A stretch of 64,000 nt of DNA from Devosia ureilytica (GTDB lineage: Bacteria; Pseudomonadota; Alphaproteobacteria; Rhizobiales; Devosiaceae): NCBI RefSeq assembly GCF_024273195.1, contig NZ_JAMZCU010000002.1, positions 124,001-188,000 of the forward strand, in the 5' to 3' direction. Position numbers and translations under genes: made by a program. Shown here in pieces: positions 1-8,417 of the stretch. Every line of letters starts with the position of its first letter. The first letter of the stretch is position 1. Below the pieces are notes generated by a model. The model searched no databases. It saw only the letters and a program-made list of their open reading frames with translations, and was not told where the DNA came from.

Positions 1-1225
1 CAATGCCCGCGTTGGCGCCAAGGCGCTGGCCATTGCCACGCCCGAACAAAAGCGCACGGCCCTTCTGACTGCCGCCGGCGCAATCAATGCGCACCGCAAG
101 CAGATCCTTGCCGCCAACGCCAAGGACATGGCAGCGGCTGAAGAAAAGGGCATCTCCAAGGCTTTTCTCGACCGGTTGCTGCTCACCGACGCCCGCATCG
201 ACGGGATCATCGAGGCTGTAAGAACCATTGCCGAACTGCCCGATCCCGTCGGCACCGTGATTGCCGAATGGGACCGGCCCAATGGCCTCCATATCGAACG
301 CGTCCGCACCCCGCTCGGCGTCATCGGCGTGATCTTTGAATCGCGCCCCAATGTCACCGCCGACGCCGGTGCGCTCTGCATCAAGTCGGGCAATGCCGTC
401 ATCCTGCGCGGCGGCAGCGACAGCTTTCATTCGAGCCGCGCCATCGTTGATTGCCTGCTCGATGGGCTGCACCTGGCCGGCCTGCCGGTGGAATGCGTGC
501 AATTGGTGCCCACCACCGATCGCGCCGCCGTGGGCGAAATGCTCAAGGGCCTCGATGGCAATATCGACGTCATCGTTCCCCGTGGCGGCAAGACGCTGGT
601 GGCCCGCGTGCAGTCCGAGGCGCGGGTGCCGGTCTTTGCCCACCTTGAGGGCCTCGTGCACGTCTATATCGACAAGAGCGCCGACCTCGAAAAAGCGGTC
701 AGCGTTACCCTCAACGCCAAGATGCGCCGCACCGGCATTTGCGGGGCCGCCGAGACCCTGCTGGTGCACAAGGATGTCGTGGACACCCACTTGCGGCCCA
801 TCATCGATGCGCTGGTGGCAAAAGGCTGCGAAATTCGCGGCGATAAGTCGTTCATGTCGATAATCCCGGAGGCCATCCAGGCCACCGAGGAGGATTGGAA
901 GACCGAATATGAGGACGCGATCATCTCGGTGAAGATCGTCGACAGCCTCGAAGCGGCCATCGCCCATATCGAGCATTATTCGAGCCATCACACCGAGGCG
1001 ATCATCGCCGAAGATGCTGATGCCGTTGAGAAATTCTTCAACCAGATCGACAGCGCCATCCTCATGCACAATGCCTCGACCCAGTTCGCCGACGGCGGCG
1101 AATTCGGCTTCGGCGGCGAAATCGGCATCGCCACGGGCAAGATGCACGCTCGCGGCCCGGTAGGCGTCGAACAGCTCACCAGCTTCAAATACCGCGTCCG
1201 CGGCAACGGCCAGACACGGCCTTGA
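1..1225 (+). CDS. proA: Gamma-glutamyl phosphate reductase (5' end outside window)
   Basis: NADPH-dependent reduction of L-glutamyl-5-phosphate to glutamate semialdehyde, the second step of proline synthesis, in the cytosol. The frame is open from base 2, so the start lies upstream of the window; 407 residues are visible, close to the usual ~420-430. The aldehyde-dehydrogenase-like catalytic cysteine sits in [10 protein letters not shown] (codon at 740-742), and the family signatures [18 protein letters not shown] and [11 protein letters not shown] are present. In this order proB usually lies just upstream; that cannot be seen here. The following gene, nadD, starts 64 bases after the stop, so the two are probably co-transcribed. 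Confidence 0.97.
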   Translation, partial: NARVGAKALAIATPEQKRTALLTAAGAINAHRKQILAANAKDMAAAEEKGISKAFLDRLLLTDARIDGIIEAVRTIAELPDPVGTVIAEWDRPNGLHIERVRTPLGVIGVIFESRPNVTADAGALCIKSGNAVILRGGSDSFHSSRAIVDCLLDGLHLAGLPVECVQLVPTTDRAAVGEMLKGLDGNIDVIVPRGGKTLVARVQSEARVPVFAHLEGLVHVYIDKSADLEKAVSVTLNAKMRRTGICGAAETLLVHKDVVDTHLRPIIDALVAKGCEIRGDKSFMSIIPEAIQATEEDWKTEYEDAIISVKIVDSLEAAIAHIEHYSSHHTEAIIAEDADAVEKFFNQIDSAILMHNASTQFADGGEFGFGGEIGIATGKMHARGPVGVEQLTSFKYRVRGNGQTRP

Positions 1226-1289
1226 AGGCTTCACTGGGCCAATCCCACCGGCTCTTGCGCCGGCCTTTCCCCCAGTGGGAGAGGCAAGG

Positions 1290-1922
1290 ATGACCCTGCG
1301 CCCACCACGCCGCATACCCGGCATCACCGAAATGCCACCCTCGGCGCCCGGCATGCGTATTGGCCTCTTCGGGGGCAGCTTCAACCCCATGCACGAAGGC
1401 CACCTCCTCGTCATGGAGGAGACCCTGCGGCGCCTGGACCTGCATGCCCTTTGGGTGCTGGTAACCCCGGGCAATCCACTCAAGGACAATTCCACCCTGC
1501 CCTCGCTCGCCAGCCGGGTCACAGCCGCGCGCCGATTGATCACCGATCCGCGCATTCGCGTCACTGGCTTGGAGGCCGCCAAGGGCTTTGCCTTTAGCTG
1601 GCAGACCGTGGATTTCCTGACGTCAGCCATGCCGGACCGACGCTTTGTCTGGATCATGGGTGCCGATAGCCTCGCCGATTTCCATCGTTGGCAGCGCTGG
1701 CGTGATATGGCCGCCAAGATACCCATCGCCGTCTATGTACGCCCCGGCGCCGCCCGGCGGGCTCTGGCCTCTCGCGCCGCCGCCGTGCTCGACCATGCCC
1801 AGCTCGATGAGACCGATGCCGCGCTGCTCGCCGGCTCTGCGGCCCCGGCCTGGATTTACCTTCAAGGGCGCCAATCGGCCCTCTCATCGACCGCCATCAG
1901 GGCGTCACGGAACAGAAATTAA
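1290..1922 (+). CDS. nadD: Nicotinate-nucleotide adenylyltransferase
   Basis: Adenylates nicotinate mononucleotide to deamido-NAD in NAD synthesis. The nucleotidyltransferase signature GGSFNPMHEGH lies near residues 28-38 and the second signature LSSTAIRAS lies at the C-terminus; length is 210 residues, normal for the family. I chose ATG 1290 because it follows a purine-rich GGGAGAGGCAAGG tract; a GTG at 1275 is in frame but has no such site. A further in-frame ATG at 1353 would remove the short N-terminal extension that many rhizobial NadD proteins carry. Neighbours proA upstream and rsfS-rlmH downstream match the common alphaproteobacterial order. Confidence 0.95.
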   Translation: MTLRPPRRIPGITEMPPSAPGMRIGLFGGSFNPMHEGHLLVMEETLRRLDLHALWVLVTPGNPLKDNSTLPSLASRVTAARRLITDPRIRVTGLEAAKGFAFSWQTVDFLTSAMPDRRFVWIMGADSLADFHRWQRWRDMAAKIPIAVYVRPGAARRALASRAAAVLDHAQLDETDAALLAGSAAPAWIYLQGRQSALSSTAIRASRNRN

Positions 1923-1997
1923 GGTTCTGGCAAGCCCCGCGCTTGCGAAATCCCTGCCAAAAGCGCATATTCAGCACCAACAGTGATCATTGTCACC

Positions 1998-2023
1998 GGA
2001 ACAGGAACAGACGGCTTGCCGTT
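1998..2023 (+). promoter_or_regulatory. Possible EcfG-type (general stress sigma) promoter ahead of rsfS
   Basis: GGAACA at 1998-2003, sixteen bases, then CGTT at 2020-2023, which fits the published alphaproteobacterial EcfG pattern GGAAC-N16/17-CGTT. It lies 90 bases before rsfS. A short motif like this can occur by chance; no other support is visible. Confidence 0.25.
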
Positions 2024-2112
2024 TACACGACGCCGCTACATTCCGATCAACAACCTAGGATGCTGAACTCTCGCATGACCCATGCCCGCGCATGGGCGGA
2101 AGGCCGTTTCTG

Positions 2113-2505
2113 ATGGCCGCGCTGCCCGATAACTCCCCCTCCGCTTCGTCCGCCCCAGTGGCCGGCACGCAAAAGCCCCTGATCGACCTCATTCTCGATA
2201 CGCTCGATGACGCCAAGGCCGAAGAAACGGTCGCGGTGGACATCACCGGCAAGTCGTCTCTGGCCGACCACATGATCGTCACCTCCGGTCGCTCGCAGCG
2301 CCATGTCGGCGCCGTGGCCGACCAGGTGATCACCGCCCTGCGCGAAAACGGCTATGGCAAGCCGCGCGTCGAAGGCCTGCCCCATTGTGATTGGGTGCTG
2401 GTCGATGCTGGCGATGTGATCCTGCATGTCTTCCGCCCGGAAGTGCGCGAGTTCTACAATATCGAAAAGATGTGGCAGGCCGATTTCGCTGCTGACCAGC
2501 ACTGA
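2113..2505 (+). CDS. rsfS: Ribosome silencing factor RsfS (Iojap family)
   Basis: Binds ribosomal protein L14 on the 50S subunit and blocks subunit joining when nutrients are short. The 130-residue product shows the family core: a hydrophobic DLILDTLDDAKAEE helix, the DHMIVTSGRSQRHV strand-helix and the CDWVLVDAGDVILHVF strand followed by REFYNIEKMW. ATG 2113 is preferred over the in-frame ATG 2092 because GGAAGG at 2098-2103 is placed nine bases before it. rlmH starts 18 bases downstream, so two ribosome-related genes are coupled. Confidence 0.95.
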   Translation: MAALPDNSPSASSAPVAGTQKPLIDLILDTLDDAKAEETVAVDITGKSSLADHMIVTSGRSQRHVGAVADQVITALRENGYGKPRVEGLPHCDWVLVDAGDVILHVFRPEVREFYNIEKMWQADFAADQH

Positions 2506-2523
2506 CCCTTCGGTTAGGTCACG

Positions 2524-3006
2524 ATGCGCATATCGATTGCGGCCATTGGCCGAATGAAGAACGGGCCAGAGCGCGAGCTTGTGGCCCGTTACCTTGAGCG
2601 GGCGAGCGCCAGCGGCAAGCCCTTAGCGCTCACCGGCTTCGATGTCACCGAGATAAATGAATCGCGTGCCGGTTCGGCCGCGGCCCGCAAGGTCGATGAA
2701 GCAAAGGCCCTGCGCGCCGCCCTGCCCGAGGGCGTTATCGTCATGCTCGATGAGCGGGGCAAGGGGCTCAATTCCGAAATCTTCGCGACACAGATCGCGC
2801 GCTGGCGCGACGATGGCCGCCCGGGTGTGGGCTTCGTCATTGGCGGCGCCGATGGCATTGACCCCGATTTCGTCCGCGCCGCTGACCTTGTGGTGAGCTT
2901 TTCACCCATGGTCTGGCCGCATCAACTGGTCCGCATCATGCTGGCCGAACAGCTCTATCGCACCACCACCATTCTCTCCGGCCACCCCTATCACCGTGGC
3001 GATTGA
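2524..3006 (+). CDS. rlmH: 23S rRNA (pseudouridine1915-N3)-methyltransferase
   Basis: SPOUT-fold enzyme that uses S-adenosylmethionine to methylate pseudouridine 1915 in helix 69 of 23S rRNA, acting on the assembled 70S ribosome. The 160-residue product has the SPOUT knot features: LDERGKGLNSEIFA, FVIGGADGID and the C-terminal HQLVRIMLAEQLYRTTTILSG stretch, with the terminal HPYHRGD expected in RlmH (family ending HPYHR). It follows rsfS by 18 bases and ends just before a palindrome (3016-3033) and the envC-like gene. Confidence 0.96.
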   Translation: MRISIAAIGRMKNGPERELVARYLERASASGKPLALTGFDVTEINESRAGSAAARKVDEAKALRAALPEGVIVMLDERGKGLNSEIFATQIARWRDDGRPGVGFVIGGADGIDPDFVRAADLVVSFSPMVWPHQLVRIMLAEQLYRTTTILSGHPYHRGD

Positions 3007-3015
3007 GCTCATCAT

Positions 3016-3033
3016 GGTTAAGCAATGTTAACC
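3016..3033. promoter_or_regulatory. GGTTAA-N6-TTAACC palindrome ahead of the envC-like gene
   Basis: Perfect six-base inverted repeat GGTTAA (3016-3021) and TTAACC (3028-3033) with a six-base spacer, 70 bases before the envC-like start. On the minus strand it contains TTAACCAT-like DNA resembling a CtrA half-site. The spacing is one base short of the canonical TTAA-N7-TTAA, so CtrA binding is only a possibility. Confidence 0.4.
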
Positions 3034-3103
3034 GGCGGTTTGCCACGGGCTTGCTAGAGTGCCCGAATTGATTCGAGGTCCTTGCCTTTTTCGAGGAGAC
3101 GCC

Positions 3104-4501
3104 ATGCCCCTGCGGCCGGCAAGCATTGTCAAAGCCCTGCTGGCGGGAAGTCTCTTGACGGGCCTTGCCGCCTGGCCGCTGCTGGCACAAACCGAGACCG
3201 CGGCCCCGCCGGCACAGGATGTGGAATTGCGCCCGGCCCTGCCCATTGCCCCCCTCGATGCCACCGAACCTGAGACATCCACGCCGACGGTCGTCGAGGA
3301 CGTTGCCGCCGAACCCGCCAATGCCAATGTCATCGATCTCGAAGAGGTTGAGGCTTCGCTTGGCATGAGCCGGGAGCGCATTGACGCACTCAAGGCCGAA
3401 ATCGCGGCCATGGAAGGCGATCGCACCCAGCAGAACGCGGCCCTGATCGCCGCCGCCCAGCGCGTCAAGCTGGCCGAAATCGAAGTTGCCGATGTCGAAG
3501 AACGCATTTCCGACCTGATCGTGCGCGAGTTGGAGGTGCGCGGCCGCCTCGATGGCGCCGATACCGAGATTGCCAATGTGCTGGCGGCGCTCGAGCGCAT
3601 TTCGCTCAACCCGCCACCGGCCCTGATCGTTGACCCCGATGATGCGCTGGGCTCAGCCCGCGGCGCCATGCTGATTGCCGCTATCCTGCCCCAGCTGCGG
3701 GACCGGGCCGATGCCGTCGCCAGTGACCTCAAGGCCCTGACCGACATCAAGATCGCGGCCCTGGCCGAAGAGCAGACCCTCAAGGCCAATTATGACGTGC
3801 TCGAGGAAGAGCAGCTGCGCATCGCAACCCTGATTGCGGCGCGCAAGCAGGGCATTACCCAGATGAGCGCCGCGCTTGAGGCAGAAGAGGCCGAAGCCGT
3901 GGCCCTGGCCGAACGGGCCACCTCGCTACGGGAACTGATCGATGCGCTCACCGAACGCGTTGCCAACGGCGCCAACACGGCCCCCACCGATCCCGCTCTG
4001 CCTCAGCTGTCGCCCGAGGCCATAGAACTGGCGTTTGCCGATGCGGCCCGCACGCAGCCCGCCGTGCCATTCGCCCTCAGTCGTGGCTATCTGGCTCTGC
4101 CGGCCAATGGGGTAACCGTGGTCGATTTTGGCGCCAATGACGGCAGGGGCGGCATAGCCCAGGGCCAGTCGGTGATGACCCGGGCGGAAGCCCAGGTGGT
4201 CGCCCCCGCCGATGGCTGGGTGCTTTATAAGGGCCCCTACCTCAATTATGGCCAGATCGTCATTCTCAATACCGGCAGTGGCTATACCGCCCTGCTCGCC
4301 GGCCTTGAGGCGATAACCGCCGATATCGGCCAGTTCGTACAGATGGGCGAACCGCTCGGAACCATGGGATCACGCACAAGTGGACGAACCGTGACCACGA
4401 GCGCTGGAAACGATCAGCCGACCCTCTATATTGAGCTGAGACAAGACAACGAGCCTTTCGACCCGGCCGGGTGGTGGGCCAGTAACGAACAGACGGGATA
4501 A
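3104..4501 (+). CDS. EnvC-like murein hydrolase activator (degenerate LytM/M23 domain)
   Basis: Probably activates a periplasmic N-acetylmuramoyl-L-alanine amidase during septum splitting. ATG 3104 has a GAGGAGA ribosome site at 3093-3099; an in-frame GTG at 3059 has none. Residues 1-27 form a signal peptide ending in LLAQ. Residues ~80-300 are a long Glu/Ala/Leu-rich coiled coil, and residues ~335-465 form a LytM-type domain. The zinc ligands of active M23 peptidases are missing: the usual HLHFE strand reads TLYIELR, as in EnvC, so the domain should regulate rather than cut. The 465-residue length fits the EnvC family. ctpA follows after seven bases, suggesting one envelope operon. Confidence 0.88.
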   Translation: MPLRPASIVKALLAGSLLTGLAAWPLLAQTETAAPPAQDVELRPALPIAPLDATEPETSTPTVVEDVAAEPANANVIDLEEVEASLGMSRERIDALKAEIAAMEGDRTQQNAALIAAAQRVKLAEIEVADVEERISDLIVRELEVRGRLDGADTEIANVLAALERISLNPPPALIVDPDDALGSARGAMLIAAILPQLRDRADAVASDLKALTDIKIAALAEEQTLKANYDVLEEEQLRIATLIAARKQGITQMSAALEAEEAEAVALAERATSLRELIDALTERVANGANTAPTDPALPQLSPEAIELAFADAARTQPAVPFALSRGYLALPANGVTVVDFGANDGRGGIAQGQSVMTRAEAQVVAPADGWVLYKGPYLNYGQIVILNTGSGYTALLAGLEAITADIGQFVQMGEPLGTMGSRTSGRTVTTSAGNDQPTLYIELRQDNEPFDPAGWWASNEQTG

Positions 4502-4508
4502 CAAACCC

Positions 4509-5930
4509 ATGCGCCTGACCACCCTTCGCCTTGCTGCCATCTGTGCGGCAGTGCTGGTGCCCGCCACCGTACTGATCGCCCAGGATCAGGCGCCAACCAC
4601 TCAGGCGCCGGCAGACCCGGCACCGGCGCCTGTCGAGGAGCAGCTTGAGCCCAATCCGAGTGGCGAAAGCCCCGAGCCGACAGCCGCTGAGCGCGCTGCC
4701 GCCGCCCGCGATCCCCTCGAAATCTATGCCGACCTTAATCTGTTTGGCGAAATCTTCGACCGCATTCGGGCCGAATATGTCGACCCGCCCGATGAGCAGG
4801 AGCTGATCCGCGCCGCCATCCAGGGCATGCTGACCTCGCTTGATCCGCATTCCGGCTACCTGCCGCCCGCCGACTATGACGATATGCGTGAAGATACGTC
4901 GGGCCAGTTCGGTGGCCTGGGCGTCGAGATCATGATGGAAGACGAGCTGATCCGCGTCGTCTCGCCTATCGACGACACACCGGCCGCGCGCGCCGGCATC
5001 ATGGCCAATGACCTCATCTATGAGATCGACGGGCTGGCGGTGCAGGGCATGACCCAGGACGAGGCGGTCGAAAAGATGCGCGGCCGCGTCGGCACCGAGG
5101 TGACCATCACCGTGCTGCGCGAAGGCGTGACCGACCCCATCGAATTCAAGCTCACCCGCGGCATCATCTCCATGCGCGCCGTACGCTGGTCGATGGAAGA
5201 TGACATTGCCGTGCTGCGCCTGTCGCGCTTTTCCGAACAGGCCTTTGTCGGCATCGAACGTGCTGTGGAATCCATCTACGCCGAACGCGACGGTCTTGCG
5301 CCCAAGGGCATCATCCTCGATTTGCGCAACAACCCCGGTGGCCTGGTCGATCAGTCGGTTTACGTCGCCGACGCCTTCCTCAATCGGGGCGCCGTGGTGC
5401 TGACCCGCGGCCGCAGCGAAAGCGAAAGCGCTCGCTATGACGCCGTACCCGATCCACTCGACGCCAAGCTGGCCGATGTGCCCATGGTGGTGCTGATCAA
5501 TGGCGGCTCAGCCTCGGCCTCTGAGATCGTCGCCGGTGCACTGCAGGACCACAAGCGCGCCACGCTGGTGGGTACGCGCTCCTTCGGCAAGGGCTCGGTG
5601 CAGTCGATCATTTCGCTTGGACCCGATGGCGCCATGCGGCTGACCACGGCCCGCTACTACACCCCTGACAACCGCTCCATCCAGGCTCTGGGCATCAACC
5701 CGGATATCGAAATCCGCCAGGTCGTGCCCGAGGAGCTTCAGGGCCGAGACGAGATCATCGGTGAAGCCGGGCTTGAGGGTCACATCACCATCGAGGGCCA
5801 GGAAGAATCCACCGTGGGTTCTTCGGTCTATGTGCCCGCAGAAAAGGCGGATGACACCCAGCTGCAATATGCCCTTCGCCTGATCCGGGGCGAGGAGACC
5901 GATCCGGCCTATCCGCCCAAGGCGGAATAG
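4509..5930 (+). CDS. ctpA: C-terminal processing peptidase, S41 family
   Basis: Periplasmic serine protease that trims or degrades proteins from their C-terminus, often cell-wall hydrolases or their regulators. An N-terminal signal peptide (residues 1-26) is followed by a Pro/Ala-rich linker, a PDZ domain (about 125-215, starting GQFGGLGVEIMM) and the tail-specific protease domain. The catalytic dyad is visible: Ser336 in GSASASE and Lys361 in FGKGSVQ, with the usual 25-residue spacing. The 473-residue length is typical. It is seven bases behind the envC-like gene, a pairing widespread in alphaproteobacteria. Confidence 0.95.
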   Translation: MRLTTLRLAAICAAVLVPATVLIAQDQAPTTQAPADPAPAPVEEQLEPNPSGESPEPTAAERAAAARDPLEIYADLNLFGEIFDRIRAEYVDPPDEQELIRAAIQGMLTSLDPHSGYLPPADYDDMREDTSGQFGGLGVEIMMEDELIRVVSPIDDTPAARAGIMANDLIYEIDGLAVQGMTQDEAVEKMRGRVGTEVTITVLREGVTDPIEFKLTRGIISMRAVRWSMEDDIAVLRLSRFSEQAFVGIERAVESIYAERDGLAPKGIILDLRNNPGGLVDQSVYVADAFLNRGAVVLTRGRSESESARYDAVPDPLDAKLADVPMVVLINGGSASASEIVAGALQDHKRATLVGTRSFGKGSVQSIISLGPDGAMRLTTARYYTPDNRSIQALGINPDIEIRQVVPEELQGRDEIIGEAGLEGHITIEGQEESTVGSSVYVPAEKADDTQLQYALRLIRGEETDPAYPPKAE

Positions 5931-6002
5931 ACTGGGGACCATGATAGACTGGGCATGCGGCGCGCGTGATTCGCGCCGCATGCCACACCTGCCCAGCCGG
6001 GA

Positions 6003-7157
6003 ATGAGCTTACCGCCAATGGCCAATGACCTTTCCACGCCGCTGACCGGACGCCGTCGCCGAAACGCGGCCCGGTCGGGACGCTTCCACTTTCCGTTGGC
6101 TCGGCTCCTGTTCATTGTGATCTTCCTGATCATTGGCGGCGTCGCATTGCGCCTGGTTCTGGTTGAAGACCCCAATGGGGGCCGCCCCAGCCAGGAGGTG
6201 GCGATCACCTCCACCCGCGACACCAACAGCGTCGCCAATTCGGCGGCGAGCCGGCCGGCAACCATCACTGCCGACCCCGGACAGGTGCCAGCGAACGGCT
6301 CGGTGATCGCGGTGCCGCCGCCCACTTCCAGCAATCCCGGCACGGGTACCGGCCAAATCCCGGACCGCTTTGGCGCCTTGCCCGACCTGAGCGAGGAAAC
6401 CTCCGCCGGCACCATCCCGCGCATGTCGGGCACCGGCCTGACGCCGTTTGCCGCCTATCGCCGGCCGGCCAGCGGTGCCGTAGAGGGAGCAGCGCCGATG
6501 ATTGCCGTGGTCGTCACCGGCCTCGGCATCAACGAACAGGGATCTCTCGAGGCCATCGATCAATTGCCTGACGAGGTGACGCTGGCCTTTGCCCCCTATG
6601 GACGCTCCTTGTCCAACAGCGTCGCGGCAGCGCGCACCGCTGGACATGAAGTCATGCTCGAAGTGCCGCTCGAGCCCTTCGACTACCCGCAGAACGATCC
6701 GGGGCCGCACACCATCCTCACTGGCGAGGCGCCGCGCGCCAATCTTGAAAAGCTGTTCTGGCTGATGGCCCGGTTTGGCGGCTATTTCGGCATCATCAAC
6801 AATATGGGCGCCCGCTTCACCGCATCGGCCGCTGACATGGCCCCCATCATGGAAGAATTCGGCGCCCGCGGTCTTGGCTATCTCGATGACGGTTCGTCCA
6901 ACCGCTCCGTGGCTGCCCAATTGGCCACGGCCAATCGCGTGCCCTTTGGCCGCGCCAGCCAGGTGATCGACGCCAATCCGGCACGCGCATCTATTCTCTC
7001 AGCGCTTGCCAGCCTTGAGACCCAGGCCATGGAAACCGGCAGCGCCATAGGTATTGTCAGCGCACTGCCCATTTCGGTGCAGGCCGTGTCCGAATGGGCG
7101 CGCGAACTCGATGCCAAGGGCATTGTACTGGTCCCGGCCAGCGCCCTGATGAAATAG
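6003..7157 (+). CDS. Divergent polysaccharide deacetylase family membrane protein
   Basis: Belongs to the divergent polysaccharide deacetylase group (NodB-like fold, often DUF610) found beside envC and ctpA; the substrate is unknown and probably in the envelope. One membrane segment near residues 34-56 (LLFIVIFLIIGGVALRLVLV) anchors a periplasmic part; a Ser/Pro/Gly-rich linker runs to about residue 150. The catalytic-like domain begins at MIAVVVTGLGIN and includes VTLAFAPYG, EVPLEP and NNMGARFT, which resemble the family's conserved blocks. The start could be ATG 6003 or ATG 6018; neither has a convincing ribosome site. It sits 72 bases after ctpA and 11 before rppH. Confidence 0.82.
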   Translation: MSLPPMANDLSTPLTGRRRRNAARSGRFHFPLARLLFIVIFLIIGGVALRLVLVEDPNGGRPSQEVAITSTRDTNSVANSAASRPATITADPGQVPANGSVIAVPPPTSSNPGTGTGQIPDRFGALPDLSEETSAGTIPRMSGTGLTPFAAYRRPASGAVEGAAPMIAVVVTGLGINEQGSLEAIDQLPDEVTLAFAPYGRSLSNSVAAARTAGHEVMLEVPLEPFDYPQNDPGPHTILTGEAPRANLEKLFWLMARFGGYFGIINNMGARFTASAADMAPIMEEFGARGLGYLDDGSSNRSVAAQLATANRVPFGRASQVIDANPARASILSALASLETQAMETGSAIGIVSALPISVQAVSEWARELDAKGIVLVPASALMK

Positions 7158-7168
7158 AGACCTGAGCC

Positions 7169-7708
7169 ATGACCACCAGCCGGCCCGACCGTGACGCCAT
7201 GCCCTATCGCGATTGCGTGGGCATTGCCGTGTTCAATGCCCATGGCAACGTGTTCCTTGGGCACCGCAAGTCCGAGGGCGATCCCGATCAGTCGGCGGCC
7301 CATGGTTCGGCCTGGCAGATGCCCCAGGGCGGCATAGACAAGGGCGAGGACCCGCTGCGCGCTGCCCTGCGTGAACTCTATGAGGAAACCAGCATCACTT
7401 CGGTGAGCCTTCTCGCCGAGGCGCCCGAATGGATCTACTACGACCTGCCCGACGACGTGCTGGGACAGGCCTTCAAGGGCAAATATCGCGGCCAGCGTCA
7501 GCGCTGGTTCGCCTTTGCCTTCACCGGCCCTGACAGCGAGATCGACGTCGAGGCACCCGGCGGCGGCAAGTTCAAGCCCGAGTTCGACGGCTGGCGCTGG
7601 GAAAAGCTCAGCCGCGCCCCTGCGCTGATCGTGCCGTTCAAGCGGCCCGCCTATGAAAAGGTGGCCGAGGCCTTCGGCGACATCCCGCAGCGCTTTACCC
7701 ACGTCTGA
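7169..7708 (+). CDS. rppH: RNA pyrophosphohydrolase, Nudix family
   Basis: Removes pyrophosphate from the 5' end of triphosphorylated RNAs, opening them to RNase E decay; alphaproteobacterial members also hydrolyse diadenosine polyphosphates. The Nudix box GGIDKGEDPLRAALRELYEE lies near residues 51-70 with the REL-EE metal ligands intact. The N-terminal YRDCVGIAVFNAHGNVFLG and the WQMPQGGID, YDLPD and GQRQRWFAF blocks are characteristic of RppH/IalA rather than other Nudix enzymes. Length 179 residues. It is 11 bases behind the deacetylase-like gene and 7 before the racemase gene, so all three are probably one transcript. Confidence 0.94.
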   Translation: MTTSRPDRDAMPYRDCVGIAVFNAHGNVFLGHRKSEGDPDQSAAHGSAWQMPQGGIDKGEDPLRAALRELYEETSITSVSLLAEAPEWIYYDLPDDVLGQAFKGKYRGQRQRWFAFAFTGPDSEIDVEAPGGGKFKPEFDGWRWEKLSRAPALIVPFKRPAYEKVAEAFGDIPQRFTHV

Positions 7709-7715
7709 GACGACC

Positions 7716-8402
7716 ATGAAGACTATCGGCCTGATCGGCGGCATGAGCTGGGAATCCAGCGCCCATTACTACCGCATCCTCAATGAGGAAACGGCGCGGC
7801 GGCTGGGCGGTCTGCACTCGGCCCCGGTAATCCTGCATTCGGTGGATTTTGCCCCCATTGCGGCGCTGCAATCGGCCGGAGAATGGGACAAGGCCGGTCA
7901 TCAGCTCAATGGCGCCGCCCGCGCTCTGGAAGGCGCTGGCGCCCAGCTGCTGGGCCTTGCCACCAATACCATGCACGTGGTTGCCGCCACCATGATGGAG
8001 GGCATTGGCCTGCCCTTGATCCACATTGCCGATCCGACCGCCAAGGCTCTTCTGGCGGACGGATTTGACACCGTCGGACTGCTGGGCACCCGCTTCACCA
8101 TGGAAATGGGCTTTTACAAGGACCGTTTGGCCGGCCATGGCCTCTCCGTCCTCGTCCCCGAAGTCGATCACACCAATCTCAACGGCATCATTTATGAGGA
8201 ACTGTGCAAGGGCATCGTTCGTGACGAGTCGCGGCGCGTCTATCAGGCGGCGATAGACCGCATGGCGGCACGCGGCGCACAGGCGGTCATTCTCGGATGC
8301 ACCGAGATCGGCATGCTGATCGATGACAGCACCAGCTCACTGCCGACCTATGACACCACCGATCTGCATGCCCGGGCTCTCGTGAGCGCGGCATTGGACT
8401 AA
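7716..8402 (+). CDS. Aspartate/glutamate racemase family protein (YgeA-like, Thr/Cys active site)
   Basis: Likely racemises aspartate or glutamate without cofactor. ATG 7716 begins MKTIGLIGGMSWESS, the usual start of this family. The two-base mechanism normally uses two cysteines; here the first is Thr83 (in ATNTMH) and the second Cys194 (in LGCTEIGM). From memory, the Escherichia coli YgeA-type L-Asp/Glu racemase has the same unusual Thr83/Cys197 pair, so this looks like a true member of that subgroup rather than a decayed enzyme. 228 residues. The gene lies 7 bases after rppH and converges on a chemoreceptor gene 15 bases further on. Confidence 0.88.
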   Translation: MKTIGLIGGMSWESSAHYYRILNEETARRLGGLHSAPVILHSVDFAPIAALQSAGEWDKAGHQLNGAARALEGAGAQLLGLATNTMHVVAATMMEGIGLPLIHIADPTAKALLADGFDTVGLLGTRFTMEMGFYKDRLAGHGLSVLVPEVDHTNLNGIIYEELCKGIVRDESRRVYQAAIDRMAARGAQAVILGCTEIGMLIDDSTSSLPTYDTTDLHARALVSAALD

Positions 8403-8417
8403 CTCCGGGCTTTGGCT

